A stretch of 64,000 bases of DNA from SG8-40 sp963792855 (GTDB lineage Bacteria; Pseudomonadota; Gammaproteobacteria; Burkholderiales; Eutrophovitaceae): NCBI GenBank assembly GCA_963792855.1, contig CAWBXZ010000005.1:682001-746000 (forward strand), given 5' to 3'. Shown piece by piece: positions 45,185 through 52,773 of the stretch (its first letter is position 1; each line of letters opens with the position of its first letter). Below the pieces are notes generated by a model, which saw only the letters and a list, made by a program, of their open reading frames with translations, made no database searches and was not told where the DNA came from. The position numbers and the translations under genes were made by a program.

Positions 45185-46498
45185 ATGAGCCAGCCGGTTA
45201 CCCAGGCGACTGTCCCGTCCGGTTTCTGGCAATACCTTCGTTCGATGGGGCCCGGGCTGGTCGTTGCGCTGACCTGGCTCGGCGCGGGGGATCTGGTCGA
45301 CTCGGCGGTAGCCGGCGGTCATTACGGCTACAGCCTGATGTGGGCGATGGTCATCGCCCTGTTCGTGCGTTTCGCCTTCGTTTCCATTATCGCCAAGTAC
45401 CATCTTTGCAATCAGCACGGCGAAAGCGTGATGGCCGGTCTGAGGCGCCTGCATCCGTGGCTGCCGTGGTTCGTCGGCCTGGTCGGGCTCGTGTTCGTGC
45501 ACTTCTACGGTTCGTACATGATCAAGGGCACGGGCGAAGCCTCGGTCCGGTTGCTCGGTTTTCTGCCGGCGTGGGCCTGGTCGGTTTTCTGGGTAGGCGT
45601 GGCCGCGTTATTCCTGTTTCGCGGTGCGTATCGGCATGTCGAGATCATCTTCTATGTCTTTCTCATCATGCTCAGCGTCTCGATGATCGGTGTCGCACTA
45701 TGGAGCGGCCCCGACCCGGTGGCGGCGGCCAAAGGCGTGCTGCTGTTCGACGTTCCCGAACAGAGCGGACAGTTCGGCGCCTTGCTGGTCATCGTATCGC
45801 TCATCGGCGCCGTCGGCGGATCGATTTCGAATCTGCTGTATCCGTATTTCATGCAGCAAAAAGGCTGGGCCGGGCCGAAGTTCAGGCGATTGCAGCACTA
45901 CGACCTTGCTTTCGGTACCGCGGTGCTGGTGGTGCTGAATCTGTCGGTCTGGACCATTGGTGCCGAAGTGCTCAACCCGCTCGGGATTACCCTGACCGAC
46001 CTCGACGATCTCGCGGGTTTGCTGACGCTGACACTCGGCGCGCTTGGCGGACCGGTGTTCTACCTCGGAGTATTCGCGGCGCTGTTCAGTTCAGCCATCG
46101 GAAACGCAACCGGTTACGGATTGCTTTGCGTCGATGTCGTCAACGTCTCCCGCTCGCCGGGGTCGACCGGCCGTAGCGCGGTCAATCAGTCGACCGTTTA
46201 CAGGTGGGTTGTTGCCTGGGGGCTTTTCTCACCGCTGATCTGGAGTTTCCCGGGCATGCCCGGTTTCATTGCACTGACGATCATCGTCAATGCGGCCGGT
46301 GTGCTGGTATTGCCGGTGCTGTGCGGAAGCCTCTGGGTCATCACCGCGCGCCGGGCGTTTATCGGCGACGCTTATCGAAACAGGGTGGCGGAAAACAGTT
46401 TGATGGCCGGATTATTCGTGCTCTCGATCTGGGGTGCCTGGCAGTCGTTCAACGCGTTCTCGGCGCTGCTGACCGGCGAGCCTCCGGCGGCGGGTTAG
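45185..46498 (+). CDS. NRAMP-like metal transporter lacking canonical metal-site motifs
   Basis: 437 residues, about eleven helices. TM1 reads GPGLVVALTWLGAGDLVDSA followed by GGHYGYSLMW, clearly the NRAMP N-terminus, but DPGN is replaced by GAGD. The TM6 region IGAVGGSISNLLYPYFMQQK lacks MPH. The final loops (AALFSSAIGNATGYGLLCVD) retain NRAMP character. These changes remove the Asp/Asn/Met ligands used for Mn and Fe, so it likely belongs to a divergent clade, such as NRAMP-related Mg or other substrate transporters. No mntH-type regulator is adjacent. Confidence 0.82.
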   Translation: MSQPVTQATVPSGFWQYLRSMGPGLVVALTWLGAGDLVDSAVAGGHYGYSLMWAMVIALFVRFAFVSIIAKYHLCNQHGESVMAGLRRLHPWLPWFVGLVGLVFVHFYGSYMIKGTGEASVRLLGFLPAWAWSVFWVGVAALFLFRGAYRHVEIIFYVFLIMLSVSMIGVALWSGPDPVAAAKGVLLFDVPEQSGQFGALLVIVSLIGAVGGSISNLLYPYFMQQKGWAGPKFRRLQHYDLAFGTAVLVVLNLSVWTIGAEVLNPLGITLTDLDDLAGLLTLTLGALGGPVFYLGVFAALFSSAIGNATGYGLLCVDVVNVSRSPGSTGRSAVNQSTVYRWVVAWGLFSPLIWSFPGMPGFIALTIIVNAAGVLVLPVLCGSLWVITARRAFIGDAYRNRVAENSLMAGLFVLSIWGAWQSFNAFSALLTGEPPAAG

Positions 46499-46540
46499 CG
46501 GCCGCCGGACACCGAAAAGGTCTGTAACGGCAGCACGCTC

Positions 46541-46626
46541 AAGCGCGCTGGGCGCCACTCAGGCCCGCGCGCTGGGGCGCCAATCAGGCCCGCGTGCTGG
46601 GGCGTCACTCAGGCCCGCGCGCTGGC
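46541..46626. repeat. three tandem ~28-bp repeats at the 3' end of the GST gene
   Basis: Units of the type gcgctggggcgccactcaggcccg occur three times with few changes. The last unit contains the GST stop codon, so each unit carries a TGA in the same relative position on the minus strand. Confidence 0.75.
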
Positions 46627-47232
46627 ACGCGACGTGACCGAGGCGAACCAGTGCGAGAGATGGGTTTGTTCCTCGGGTATGCGCACCTTGCACGCCTTTG
46701 CCACGATCAGCGCGCATTGCAGGATGATATCGGCGATGGTGTAGCGCCCGGCAACGAGGAAGTCGCGTTCTTCGGCCGCGCGGTTTCCAAGTTCATCATC
46801 CAGCCAGGCCATGCGCGCCATCAGTTTCTCCCGCGCCAGTTCGCCGTACGCCGCGACCTGCGTGATGCGCCCCACCCAGAACGGATGCAGATTCGAGAAC
46901 ACGTCCATTACCGGGATGCCGAATTCGAGTTCGGCGCGCCGCGCCCACATCTCGATTTGTGCGGTTTCCAGCGGTGTCGTCCCGAACATGTTCGGTTCCG
47001 GATGTTGCGACTCGATGTACCTGCAGATGGCAACGGACTCGGTGAGGATGGTCCCGTCGTCGAGTTCCAGCGCCGGCAGCTTTCCCAACGGATTAACCGC
47101 CAGGAATTCCGGCGTCGCATTCTCGTTTCTTGCGACATCGATTTCCTGCAGGGGAATGTCTACACCTTTCTCTGCCAGAAAAATGCGTACGCGCCGCGGG
47201 TTCATCCCGGCGTTCAGGTTGTACAGTTTCAT
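46609..47232 (-). CDS. glutathione S-transferase family protein
   Basis: 207 residues. Thioredoxin-fold N-domain MKLYNLNAGMNPRRVRIFLA, cis-Pro/GSH region PLGKLPALELDDGTILTESV with the Glu-Ser pair, CRYIESQHPE, then an all-helical C-domain (FLVAGRYTIADIILQCALIV with the conserved Asp). Ends in RASARA within the tandem repeat. Predicted to conjugate or dehalogenate with glutathione. First neighbour upstream is the YCII-like gene 39 bp away. Confidence 0.9.
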   Translation of the reverse strand: MKLYNLNAGMNPRRVRIFLAEKGVDIPLQEIDVARNENATPEFLAVNPLGKLPALELDDGTILTESVAICRYIESQHPEPNMFGTTPLETAQIEMWARRAELEFGIPVMDVFSNLHPFWVGRITQVAAYGELAREKLMARMAWLDDELGNRAAEERDFLVAGRYTIADIILQCALIVAKACKVRIPEEQTHLSHWFASVTSRASARA

Positions 47233-47271
47233 CTTGTGTCTCGCCGATGTTCGCCGGTTCCGCCGGCGGCG

Positions 47272-47559
47272 CTATTTCACGTGGGCGACAATGCCGCGAT
47301 AGGGTTTCGTGCCGTAGAACTCGGCGTGGAGCAGGCCGGCCTTGGCCAGCGGCAATTCGCCGAACAGGCGTTCGGCATGAGCGACGTCATCGCATTCGAA
47401 CACGACGATGGCGCCCTTGCCGTCAGCCCGGCTGTAGATTTCCCTGACATACTCGTCCCGGTACATCCGAAGCGCCTGATTCGCTTCTTCTTCGAGGTAG
47501 GGTGCGAATTCCTCCGGTTTGGCGCTTTCCTTCCGGGTCGCAACGACGATGACTTTCAT
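47272..47559 (-). CDS. small YCII/muconolactone-isomerase-like protein
   Basis: 95 residues from ATG 47559, with GAGGAG 8 nt upstream. A ferredoxin-like dimeric alpha-beta barrel pattern: KVIVVATRKESAKPEEFAPY, VREIYSRADGKGAIVVFECD and HAERLFGELPLAKAGLLHAE, with a conserved C-terminal FYGTKPYRG. Proteins of this kind are common in aromatic degradation clusters. No catalytic residue can be named. Lies between an SDR and a GST gene on the same strand. Confidence 0.75.
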   Translation of the reverse strand: MKVIVVATRKESAKPEEFAPYLEEEANQALRMYRDEYVREIYSRADGKGAIVVFECDDVAHAERLFGELPLAKAGLLHAEFYGTKPYRGIVAHVK

Positions 47560-47608
47560 TTCCAGGCTCCTCTGTGCGGGTAACGTGACGGGATAAATGC
47601 TGCAGAAG

Positions 47609-48313
47609 TTACCATTTTTCGTGATACGGGCGCACCTCGACATTGAATGACCACGCAGACGGATCCTGATGCGCGACGTGGTACATCGTATCCGCGATCG
47701 CGGACGGTTTCGCGAAAAAGTCATCGGGCTTGTCCGGGAACATGCGCGGCCGTGTCGACGGCGTGTCGATCGCGGCGTCGATGGTGATGTAGGCGACGTG
47801 AACCCCCTTCGGGCCAAGATCGCGCGCGATGGCTTCGGCCAGTATGCGTTGCGCCGCCTTGGTCGGCGCGAACATGCAAAAGCTGGGTTTGCCGCGCCAG
47901 GCCGATGTGTTGCCCGTCACCAGGATCGCGCCCTTGCCTTGTTTCACCATGTGCGGTGCAACGCACTGGGTCAGAACCATCAGCGCCGTCGTGTTGACGC
48001 GAAACAATTCTTCGAAACGCACCGGATCGGCGTCGAGAATGGTCGCGAACGCGCCTTGCGCGGCATTGTGGACCGCGACGGCGACCGGCCCCATTTCCTG
48101 ATGCACCTTGCTGACGGTGTGACGTAACAGGTCGAGATCACCGATATCGCAACCATAGCCCCTGGAGCCGGGTATTTCTTTCTCGAGCCGTTTGAGGCGT
48201 TCTTCGGTACGCGCAAGCATGGCGACGCGATAACCGTCTCGGGCGAAACGCCGGGCAATGGCGGCGCCGGTGCCGTCGCCGGCGCCGGTAATAAGGCATA
48301 CGGGATCAGTCAT
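47609..48313 (-). CDS. SDR family protein with Tyr-to-Phe change in the active site
   Basis: 234 residues. Cofactor motif LITGAGDGTGAAIARRFARD, HNAA in VAVHNAAQGAFA, Ser motif LVTGNTSAWRG. The catalytic YxxxK reads FAPTK, so the Tyr is Phe while Lys is kept. The same change is known in an SDR subgroup whose motif reads FAGAK. Either non-canonical chemistry or a binding role. Divergent from the TetR gene, with an inverted repeat between. Confidence 0.82.
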   Translation of the reverse strand: MTDPVCLITGAGDGTGAAIARRFARDGYRVAMLARTEERLKRLEKEIPGSRGYGCDIGDLDLLRHTVSKVHQEMGPVAVAVHNAAQGAFATILDADPVRFEELFRVNTTALMVLTQCVAPHMVKQGKGAILVTGNTSAWRGKPSFCMFAPTKAAQRILAEAIARDLGPKGVHVAYITIDAAIDTPSTRPRMFPDKPDDFFAKPSAIADTMYHVAHQDPSAWSFNVEVRPYHEKW

Positions 48314-48405
48314 TTCTGCCGCCGGTCATGTTCATCTCCAGTCGTTTCCATTTTCGAATTTGTGAACAAGGGGCACCCTGTCACTTGTCTCGTTTGCCAA
48401 ATTAT

Positions 48406-48419
48406 ATGATGATTATCAT
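48406..48419. promoter_or_regulatory. operator-like inverted repeat ATGAT-N4-ATCAT
   Basis: atgatgattatcat lies 35 bp upstream of the TetR gene and about 93 bp upstream of the divergent SDR gene. This is a typical spot for TetR autoregulation. Confidence 0.5.
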
Positions 48420-48453
48420 GTAAACCAGCAATGCGGCAGGAATCAATCGTTAA

Positions 48454-49095
48454 ATGAGACGTCCGAGAGTCGAGGTTGCCCGCACGCGTGAACGCATCGT
48501 CGCGGGCGCCAGCGCAATGTTTCGCGAGCGCGGGCTGGCGGGCGTGAGCGTCGCCGACGTGATGGCGAACGCCGGGCTGACGCACGGCGGCTTTTACGCC
48601 CATTTCGCCTCGCGCGAGGAACTGGTCGCGGAGGCGATACGGTTTGCGCTGCTGCAATCGGCACAACGTATTTACCTGAGCGCGCTCAAGGCGGGGGACA
48701 CGCCCGGTTATTCGAAACTGATTCAGCGCTATCTGACGGTCGAGCATCGCGACCACCCCGAGACCGGTTGTGCGATTGCCTCGCTGGGTTCGGAGATCAC
48801 ACACAGCGGCGGCATTTCGTCCGAGGTGTTCTCTCGGGGGTTTTGTGAGTTGATCGATCTTCTGGCGCAATTGTCGCCGGAACGGACCCGCAAGGCGCGC
48901 AAGGCGCATGTGTTGTCGGTTATGAGTGCGCTCTCCGGGGCGCTGGTCCTTGCCAGGACGGTAACCGATGCAGAGGCATCCGGGGAAATTCTCGATTCGG
49001 TACGCAGTACGCTGCTGGCGGATGAAAAACGTCGGCAACTCGAACTGAAACGAAGGAGCGACCGGGCCGGAACGAAGGAAGCCCCGGTCGAATGA
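48454..49095 (+). CDS. TetR family transcriptional regulator
   Basis: 213 residues. The N-terminal helix-turn-helix is complete: RERIVAGASAMFRERGLAGV, VADVMANAGLTHGGFYAHFA, SREELVAEAI. The C-terminal domain (ETGCAIASLGSEITHSGGIS onward) resembles the TetR_C regulators of the AcrR/NemR-like group, often linked to electrophile or xenobiotic response. Leads the plus-strand cluster of isomerase, crotonase and haloalkane dehalogenase, and faces the SDR/YCII/GST cluster, so it likely controls both. Confidence 0.9.
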   Translation: MRRPRVEVARTRERIVAGASAMFRERGLAGVSVADVMANAGLTHGGFYAHFASREELVAEAIRFALLQSAQRIYLSALKAGDTPGYSKLIQRYLTVEHRDHPETGCAIASLGSEITHSGGISSEVFSRGFCELIDLLAQLSPERTRKARKAHVLSVMSALSGALVLARTVTDAEASGEILDSVRSTLLADEKRRQLELKRRSDRAGTKEAPVE

Positions 49096-49150
49096 GACCG
49101 GTAACTGATATTCAAATGGAGAAAGCATGCAACGCGCAGGAGGTGAAGGC

Positions 49151-49753
49151 ATGAGGAAAGAGGTGGAGTTCCTGTTCGATTTCGGAAGTCCGACGGCCTA
49201 TCTGGCCTATACACAGCTGCCGAGAATCGCGGCCGAACGCGGCGCCCGGATTCTGTGGCAGCCGATCCTGCTGGGCGGTGTGCACAAGGCCAGCGGCAAT
49301 GCAAGCCCCATCGCGGTGCCTGCGAAAGGGCGCTGGATGTTCAAGGACATCACGCGCTGGGCTGCGCGCTATGGCGTTCCGTTCAGGATGAATCCGGACT
49401 TTCCGATCAACACGGTGGCGCTGATGCGCGGTGCCGTTGCAATGCAAATGAAAATGCCCGATGACTTCATGACCTATGTCGATGCAATATTCAAGGCGAT
49501 GTGGGCCGAGCCGAGAAACCTGGGCGAGCCTGCCGAAGTCGGCGCTGTTCTGAAGAACGCGGGACTGGATGCGGAACGCATCTTCGCGCTGGTCGGGGAG
49601 CAGGAAATCAAGGACAAGCTCAAGGCCAACTCGGATGACGCGGTCGCGCGTGGCGTGTTCGGGGCGCCGACATTTTTTGTCGGCGAACAGATGTTTTTCG
49701 GCCAGGACCGCCTCGACTTCGTGGCCGAAGCGCTCGAAACGAAACCAGCATAA
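49151..49753 (+). CDS. 2-hydroxychromene-2-carboxylate isomerase family protein (DsbA fold)
   Basis: 200 residues from ATG 49151, chosen for the AGGAGG 7 nt upstream (an ATG eight codons earlier lacks one). Kappa-GST/HCCA-isomerase layout: VEFLFDFGSPTAYLAYTQLP with the catalytic Ser, RILWQPILLGGVHKASGN, and SDDAVARGVFGAPTFFVGEQ with cis-Pro, then FFGQDRLDFVAEAL. Uses glutathione to isomerise chromene-carboxylates in naphthalene-type pathways, or a related conjugate. Followed 31 bp later by the crotonase gene. Confidence 0.88.
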   Translation: MRKEVEFLFDFGSPTAYLAYTQLPRIAAERGARILWQPILLGGVHKASGNASPIAVPAKGRWMFKDITRWAARYGVPFRMNPDFPINTVALMRGAVAMQMKMPDDFMTYVDAIFKAMWAEPRNLGEPAEVGAVLKNAGLDAERIFALVGEQEIKDKLKANSDDAVARGVFGAPTFFVGEQMFFGQDRLDFVAEALETKPA

Positions 49754-49784
49754 ACAGACCGAAGTTATCGGGGAGGAAGAGAAT

Positions 49785-50576
49785 ATGGCTTACGAAGTGA
49801 TGGGTTTCGAGATGCGCGATAACGTCGCGTGGGTGACTTTCAACCGGCCGGACGCGCTCAATGCGATCAATGCCCAGGCGACCCATGAGTTCTACGACAT
49901 CGTGAATCGCATCAGCAGCGATCATTCGGTGCGCTGCGTGGTGCTGACCGGATCGGGCGACCGCGCATTCTGCGCTGGCGGCGACGTCGCCGAATTCCAG
50001 GTAAAGGGCGATGGCGTCGAAGCGCTGGTGCGGGAGATGACCGGCGTGCTGCACGTGGGTATCTCGCGCCTGGCGTGGTTGCCGGCGCCGGTGATTGCGG
50101 CGGTCAATGGCGTTGCTGCCGGTGCCGGTCTCAGTTTCGCTGCCTGCTGCGATCTGGCGATCGCCGCCGACACGGCGAAGTTCACCAGTGCCTATACCCA
50201 CATCGGGCTGACGCCGGACGGAAGCTCCACGTTTTTCCTGACGCGATTGCTGGGCCGCCGGCGGGTGATGGAGATGTACATGACCAACCGGGTGCTGTCG
50301 GCACAGGAAGCGCTGGACTGGGGACTGGTGAACCGCGTCGTGCCGGCCGCCGATCTGATGGACGAGGTGACCAAACTCGCGACGCAACTCGCCAACGGAC
50401 CGACCCGCGCCTATGCGGGCGTGAAAAAACTGGTCATGATGTCGCCCAACGACACGCTTGAATCGCAGATGGAGCGCGAGACGCGGGTGATCGCCGAGAT
50501 GAGCCAGACGAAGGATGCGCGCGAAGGCATCAACGCCTTTGTCGCGAAACGCAAACCAACGTTTACCGGCGAGTAA
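49785..50576 (+). CDS. enoyl-CoA hydratase/isomerase family protein (PaaG-like active site)
   Basis: 263 residues from ATG 49785; GGGAGGAAGAG lies just upstream. Crotonase fold: VTFNRPDALNAINAQATHEF, oxyanion motifs SGDRAFCAGGDVAEF and AAVNGVAAGAGLSFAACCDL. Both hydratase Glu positions are replaced (Ser in GLSFA, Tyr in SAYTHIG). An Asp appears in GLTPDGSSTF as in PaaG/enoyl-CoA isomerases and 4-chlorobenzoyl-CoA dehalogenase relatives. Likely an isomerase or hydrolytic dehalogenase rather than a hydratase. Confidence 0.87.
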   Translation: MAYEVMGFEMRDNVAWVTFNRPDALNAINAQATHEFYDIVNRISSDHSVRCVVLTGSGDRAFCAGGDVAEFQVKGDGVEALVREMTGVLHVGISRLAWLPAPVIAAVNGVAAGAGLSFAACCDLAIAADTAKFTSAYTHIGLTPDGSSTFFLTRLLGRRRVMEMYMTNRVLSAQEALDWGLVNRVVPAADLMDEVTKLATQLANGPTRAYAGVKKLVMMSPNDTLESQMERETRVIAEMSQTKDAREGINAFVAKRKPTFTGE

Positions 50577-50609
50577 AGGCCGCTAACGACAGACAGGACG
50601 GGGGGTGAC

Positions 50610-51497
50610 ATGGCAATTTCGGCAAAACCGTACGCGGAAAAAAAATTCGCCGAAATCAATGGCAGCCGCATGGCCTATATCGACGAAGGCGAGGGCGATG
50701 CCATCGTGTTCCAACACGGCAATCCGACCTCATCGTATCTGTGGCGCAACATCATGCCGCATTGCGAAGGCCTTGGCCGCCTGATTGCCTGCGATCTTAT
50801 CGGTATGGGGGATTCCGACAAGCTGAGCCCGTCCGGGCGCGACCGGTACAGCTATACCGAGCAGCGAGAGTTTCTTTATGCGTTGTGGGACAAACTCGAC
50901 CTTGGCGACAACGTCATATTCGTGATCCACGACTGGGGTTCGGCGCTTGGTTTCGAATGGGCCAGCCGGCATCGCGACCGCGTGCAGGGTATCGCTTACA
51001 TGGAAGGCATCGTCACGCCGCTGACCTGGGACGACTGGCCGGAGAACGCGCGCCGCGTATTCCAGGGATTTCGTTCGGAGTCGGGCGAGGAGATGGTGCT
51101 GAACAAGAACGTGTTTGTCGAAGGTGTGCTGCCCAGTGCGGTCATGCGCGGACTGACCGAAGCGGAAATGGCGGTATACCGCAAGCCGTTTGCAGAACCA
51201 GGCGAAGATCGCCGGCCGACGCTCTCGTGGCCGCGCCAGATCCCGATCGAAGGACGGCCGGGCGATGTGGTCAAGATTGTCGAGGCGTACTCGCGCTGGC
51301 TGGCGCGCAGTGACGTGCCCAAGCTGTTCGTCAATGCCGATCCCGGATCGATACTGGTTGGCCGTCAACGCGAAATATGCCGCGCGTGGCCGAACCAGAC
51401 GGAAGTCACCGTCAAGGGGACGCATTTCATCCAGGAAGACAGTCCGGATGAGATTGGCACTGCCGTCGCTGATTTTGTCCGGCGTATCCGCGGTTAG
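50610..51497 (+). CDS. haloalkane dehalogenase (HLD-II, LinB-like)
   Basis: 295 residues. Alpha/beta hydrolase with the full haloalkane dehalogenase set: oxyanion/halide motif QHGNPTSSYLWRN (Asn38), nucleophile VIHDWGSALGF (Asp108, Trp109), acid Glu132 (AYMEGIV) and base His272 (KGTHFIQEDSPDEIG). These are the same residue numbers as LinB. Displaces halide from a haloalkane to give an alcohol. Last gene of the TetR-led cluster; 33 bp after the crotonase gene with GGGGGTGAC before ATG. Confidence 0.92.
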   Translation: MAISAKPYAEKKFAEINGSRMAYIDEGEGDAIVFQHGNPTSSYLWRNIMPHCEGLGRLIACDLIGMGDSDKLSPSGRDRYSYTEQREFLYALWDKLDLGDNVIFVIHDWGSALGFEWASRHRDRVQGIAYMEGIVTPLTWDDWPENARRVFQGFRSESGEEMVLNKNVFVEGVLPSAVMRGLTEAEMAVYRKPFAEPGEDRRPTLSWPRQIPIEGRPGDVVKIVEAYSRWLARSDVPKLFVNADPGSILVGRQREICRAWPNQTEVTVKGTHFIQEDSPDEIGTAVADFVRRIRG

Positions 51498-51627
51498 TAT
51501 CCGAAATGCGGCAATTAGTTGTGTATGGAATGACCATTCCGTCAAACCGAGTGATCGTGCGCGCGACAGCGACCGTCGTCGCCGCAAGCCGACCCGCCCG
51601 ATCTGTTAATTGCTCGTCTCGCGTTGT

Positions 51628-52728
51628 TCAGAAGCGCCGAGACTGACGGTACGCGGGGCTCCTCAATCCACGCACAGCAGGTGACCCTCGTGTCCCGAGT
51701 GTTTCCGAGGGCAGCTCGCCAAACTGAAGGCGATACTCACCAGCAAATGTTCCGGGACGTGTGAACCCGAAACGGCGGACGATGTCTGCGACGTTACCGT
51801 CCTTTCCCTTCCTCGCCCGCAATGCGCCGCGTGCAGCGTGCATGCGCATCACCCTGTGGTAAGTGATTGGGCCCATGCCGAAGGATTCACGGAAATACCG
51901 GCGAAGTGCACGATCGCTCGCTCCTGTTTCTGCGCAAAGGGCTAATGCGGTTAGTGGCTGGCCCAGGTGCGCATGCATGAAGTCGACGGCATTTTTGACA
52001 AGCATCGGAACGTTGTCATGGCGAGGAGACCGTGCCGCATCGGCGTTCGGCTCAACGAGAATATCGACAAGCCGGCGCAGGCACTCGCTTTCGAGAATAT
52101 GCCCCTCGGGTTCTGCAACAGCGGTTTGGTTTCGCGCACCCGTTGCCAGCAGCGCAGCCATCGACAACTCGACTCGTTTCATTTTCTCCGGACACGGATG
52201 AAGCGCTGCCCACGGCCTTATTTCGACCGAATGATCATCGGCGTACAAGATGCGCATTGCGTCGTGCAGCGACTGGATGGGAACGAGCAGGGCATTCATC
52301 ACTGAACCTCGTCGCACCCTGGCGTGATACGCAACCTCGGGGCGTTTCGCTATCAGTTGGCCAGCCGCGAGTTGTAGACCTTGCCAACGACTGGCTTCGT
52401 TGCGGCGCGTGATGGGGATAAAAGTCGCGAATTCCGCATTATCCTTACCACGTGCCAGGACATCCTGGTTGGTGCTCGCCTCAAATGCGCGAACAATATT
52501 TCCCGGGGCGACGTTGGCGGTGCCCCGGAATCTGCCGCGGGAGAGTTGATGGAACTGGCCACCCCACTGGCCAAACAAACAAGAAAAATCTTCGAAGTTG
52601 TCGAGATGAAAATGCATGGAAACGGCCGAAATGCCTGACGAACGGTTACCAGTAGTGAAGGATTGACTCTGAGCGTGGCCAAAAGCGGATAGTTCCCCTG
52701 AAGAGCTATCCTTGTTCATGACATTCAT
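51628..52728 (-). CDS. AraC family transcriptional regulator
   Basis: 366 residues from ATG 52728; a GTG at 52773 would abut the sulfatase start. The N-terminal 230 residues form a ligand-binding domain of the AraC_binding_2 type (GQWGGQFHQLSRGRFRGTAN). Two helix-turn-helices follow: FMHAHLGQPLTALALCAETG, SDRALRRYFRESFGMGPITY and DIVRRFGFTRPGTFAGEYRL. Divergently abuts the sulfatase gene, the probable target. The shared intergenic DNA is only about 45 bp. Confidence 0.88.
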   Translation of the reverse strand: MNVMNKDSSSGELSAFGHAQSQSFTTGNRSSGISAVSMHFHLDNFEDFSCLFGQWGGQFHQLSRGRFRGTANVAPGNIVRAFEASTNQDVLARGKDNAEFATFIPITRRNEASRWQGLQLAAGQLIAKRPEVAYHARVRRGSVMNALLVPIQSLHDAMRILYADDHSVEIRPWAALHPCPEKMKRVELSMAALLATGARNQTAVAEPEGHILESECLRRLVDILVEPNADAARSPRHDNVPMLVKNAVDFMHAHLGQPLTALALCAETGASDRALRRYFRESFGMGPITYHRVMRMHAARGALRARKGKDGNVADIVRRFGFTRPGTFAGEYRLQFGELPSETLGTRGSPAVRGLRSPAYRQSRRF

Positions 52729-52773
52729 TTTACAATCTTTGGTTGTCCCGAATTTGAAGCCAGGCACAGTCAC

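Noticed and set aside
46541..46626. Tandem repeats as a CRISPR array
   Set aside because: Units are contiguous without unique spacers and overlap a stop codon; no cas genes nearby.
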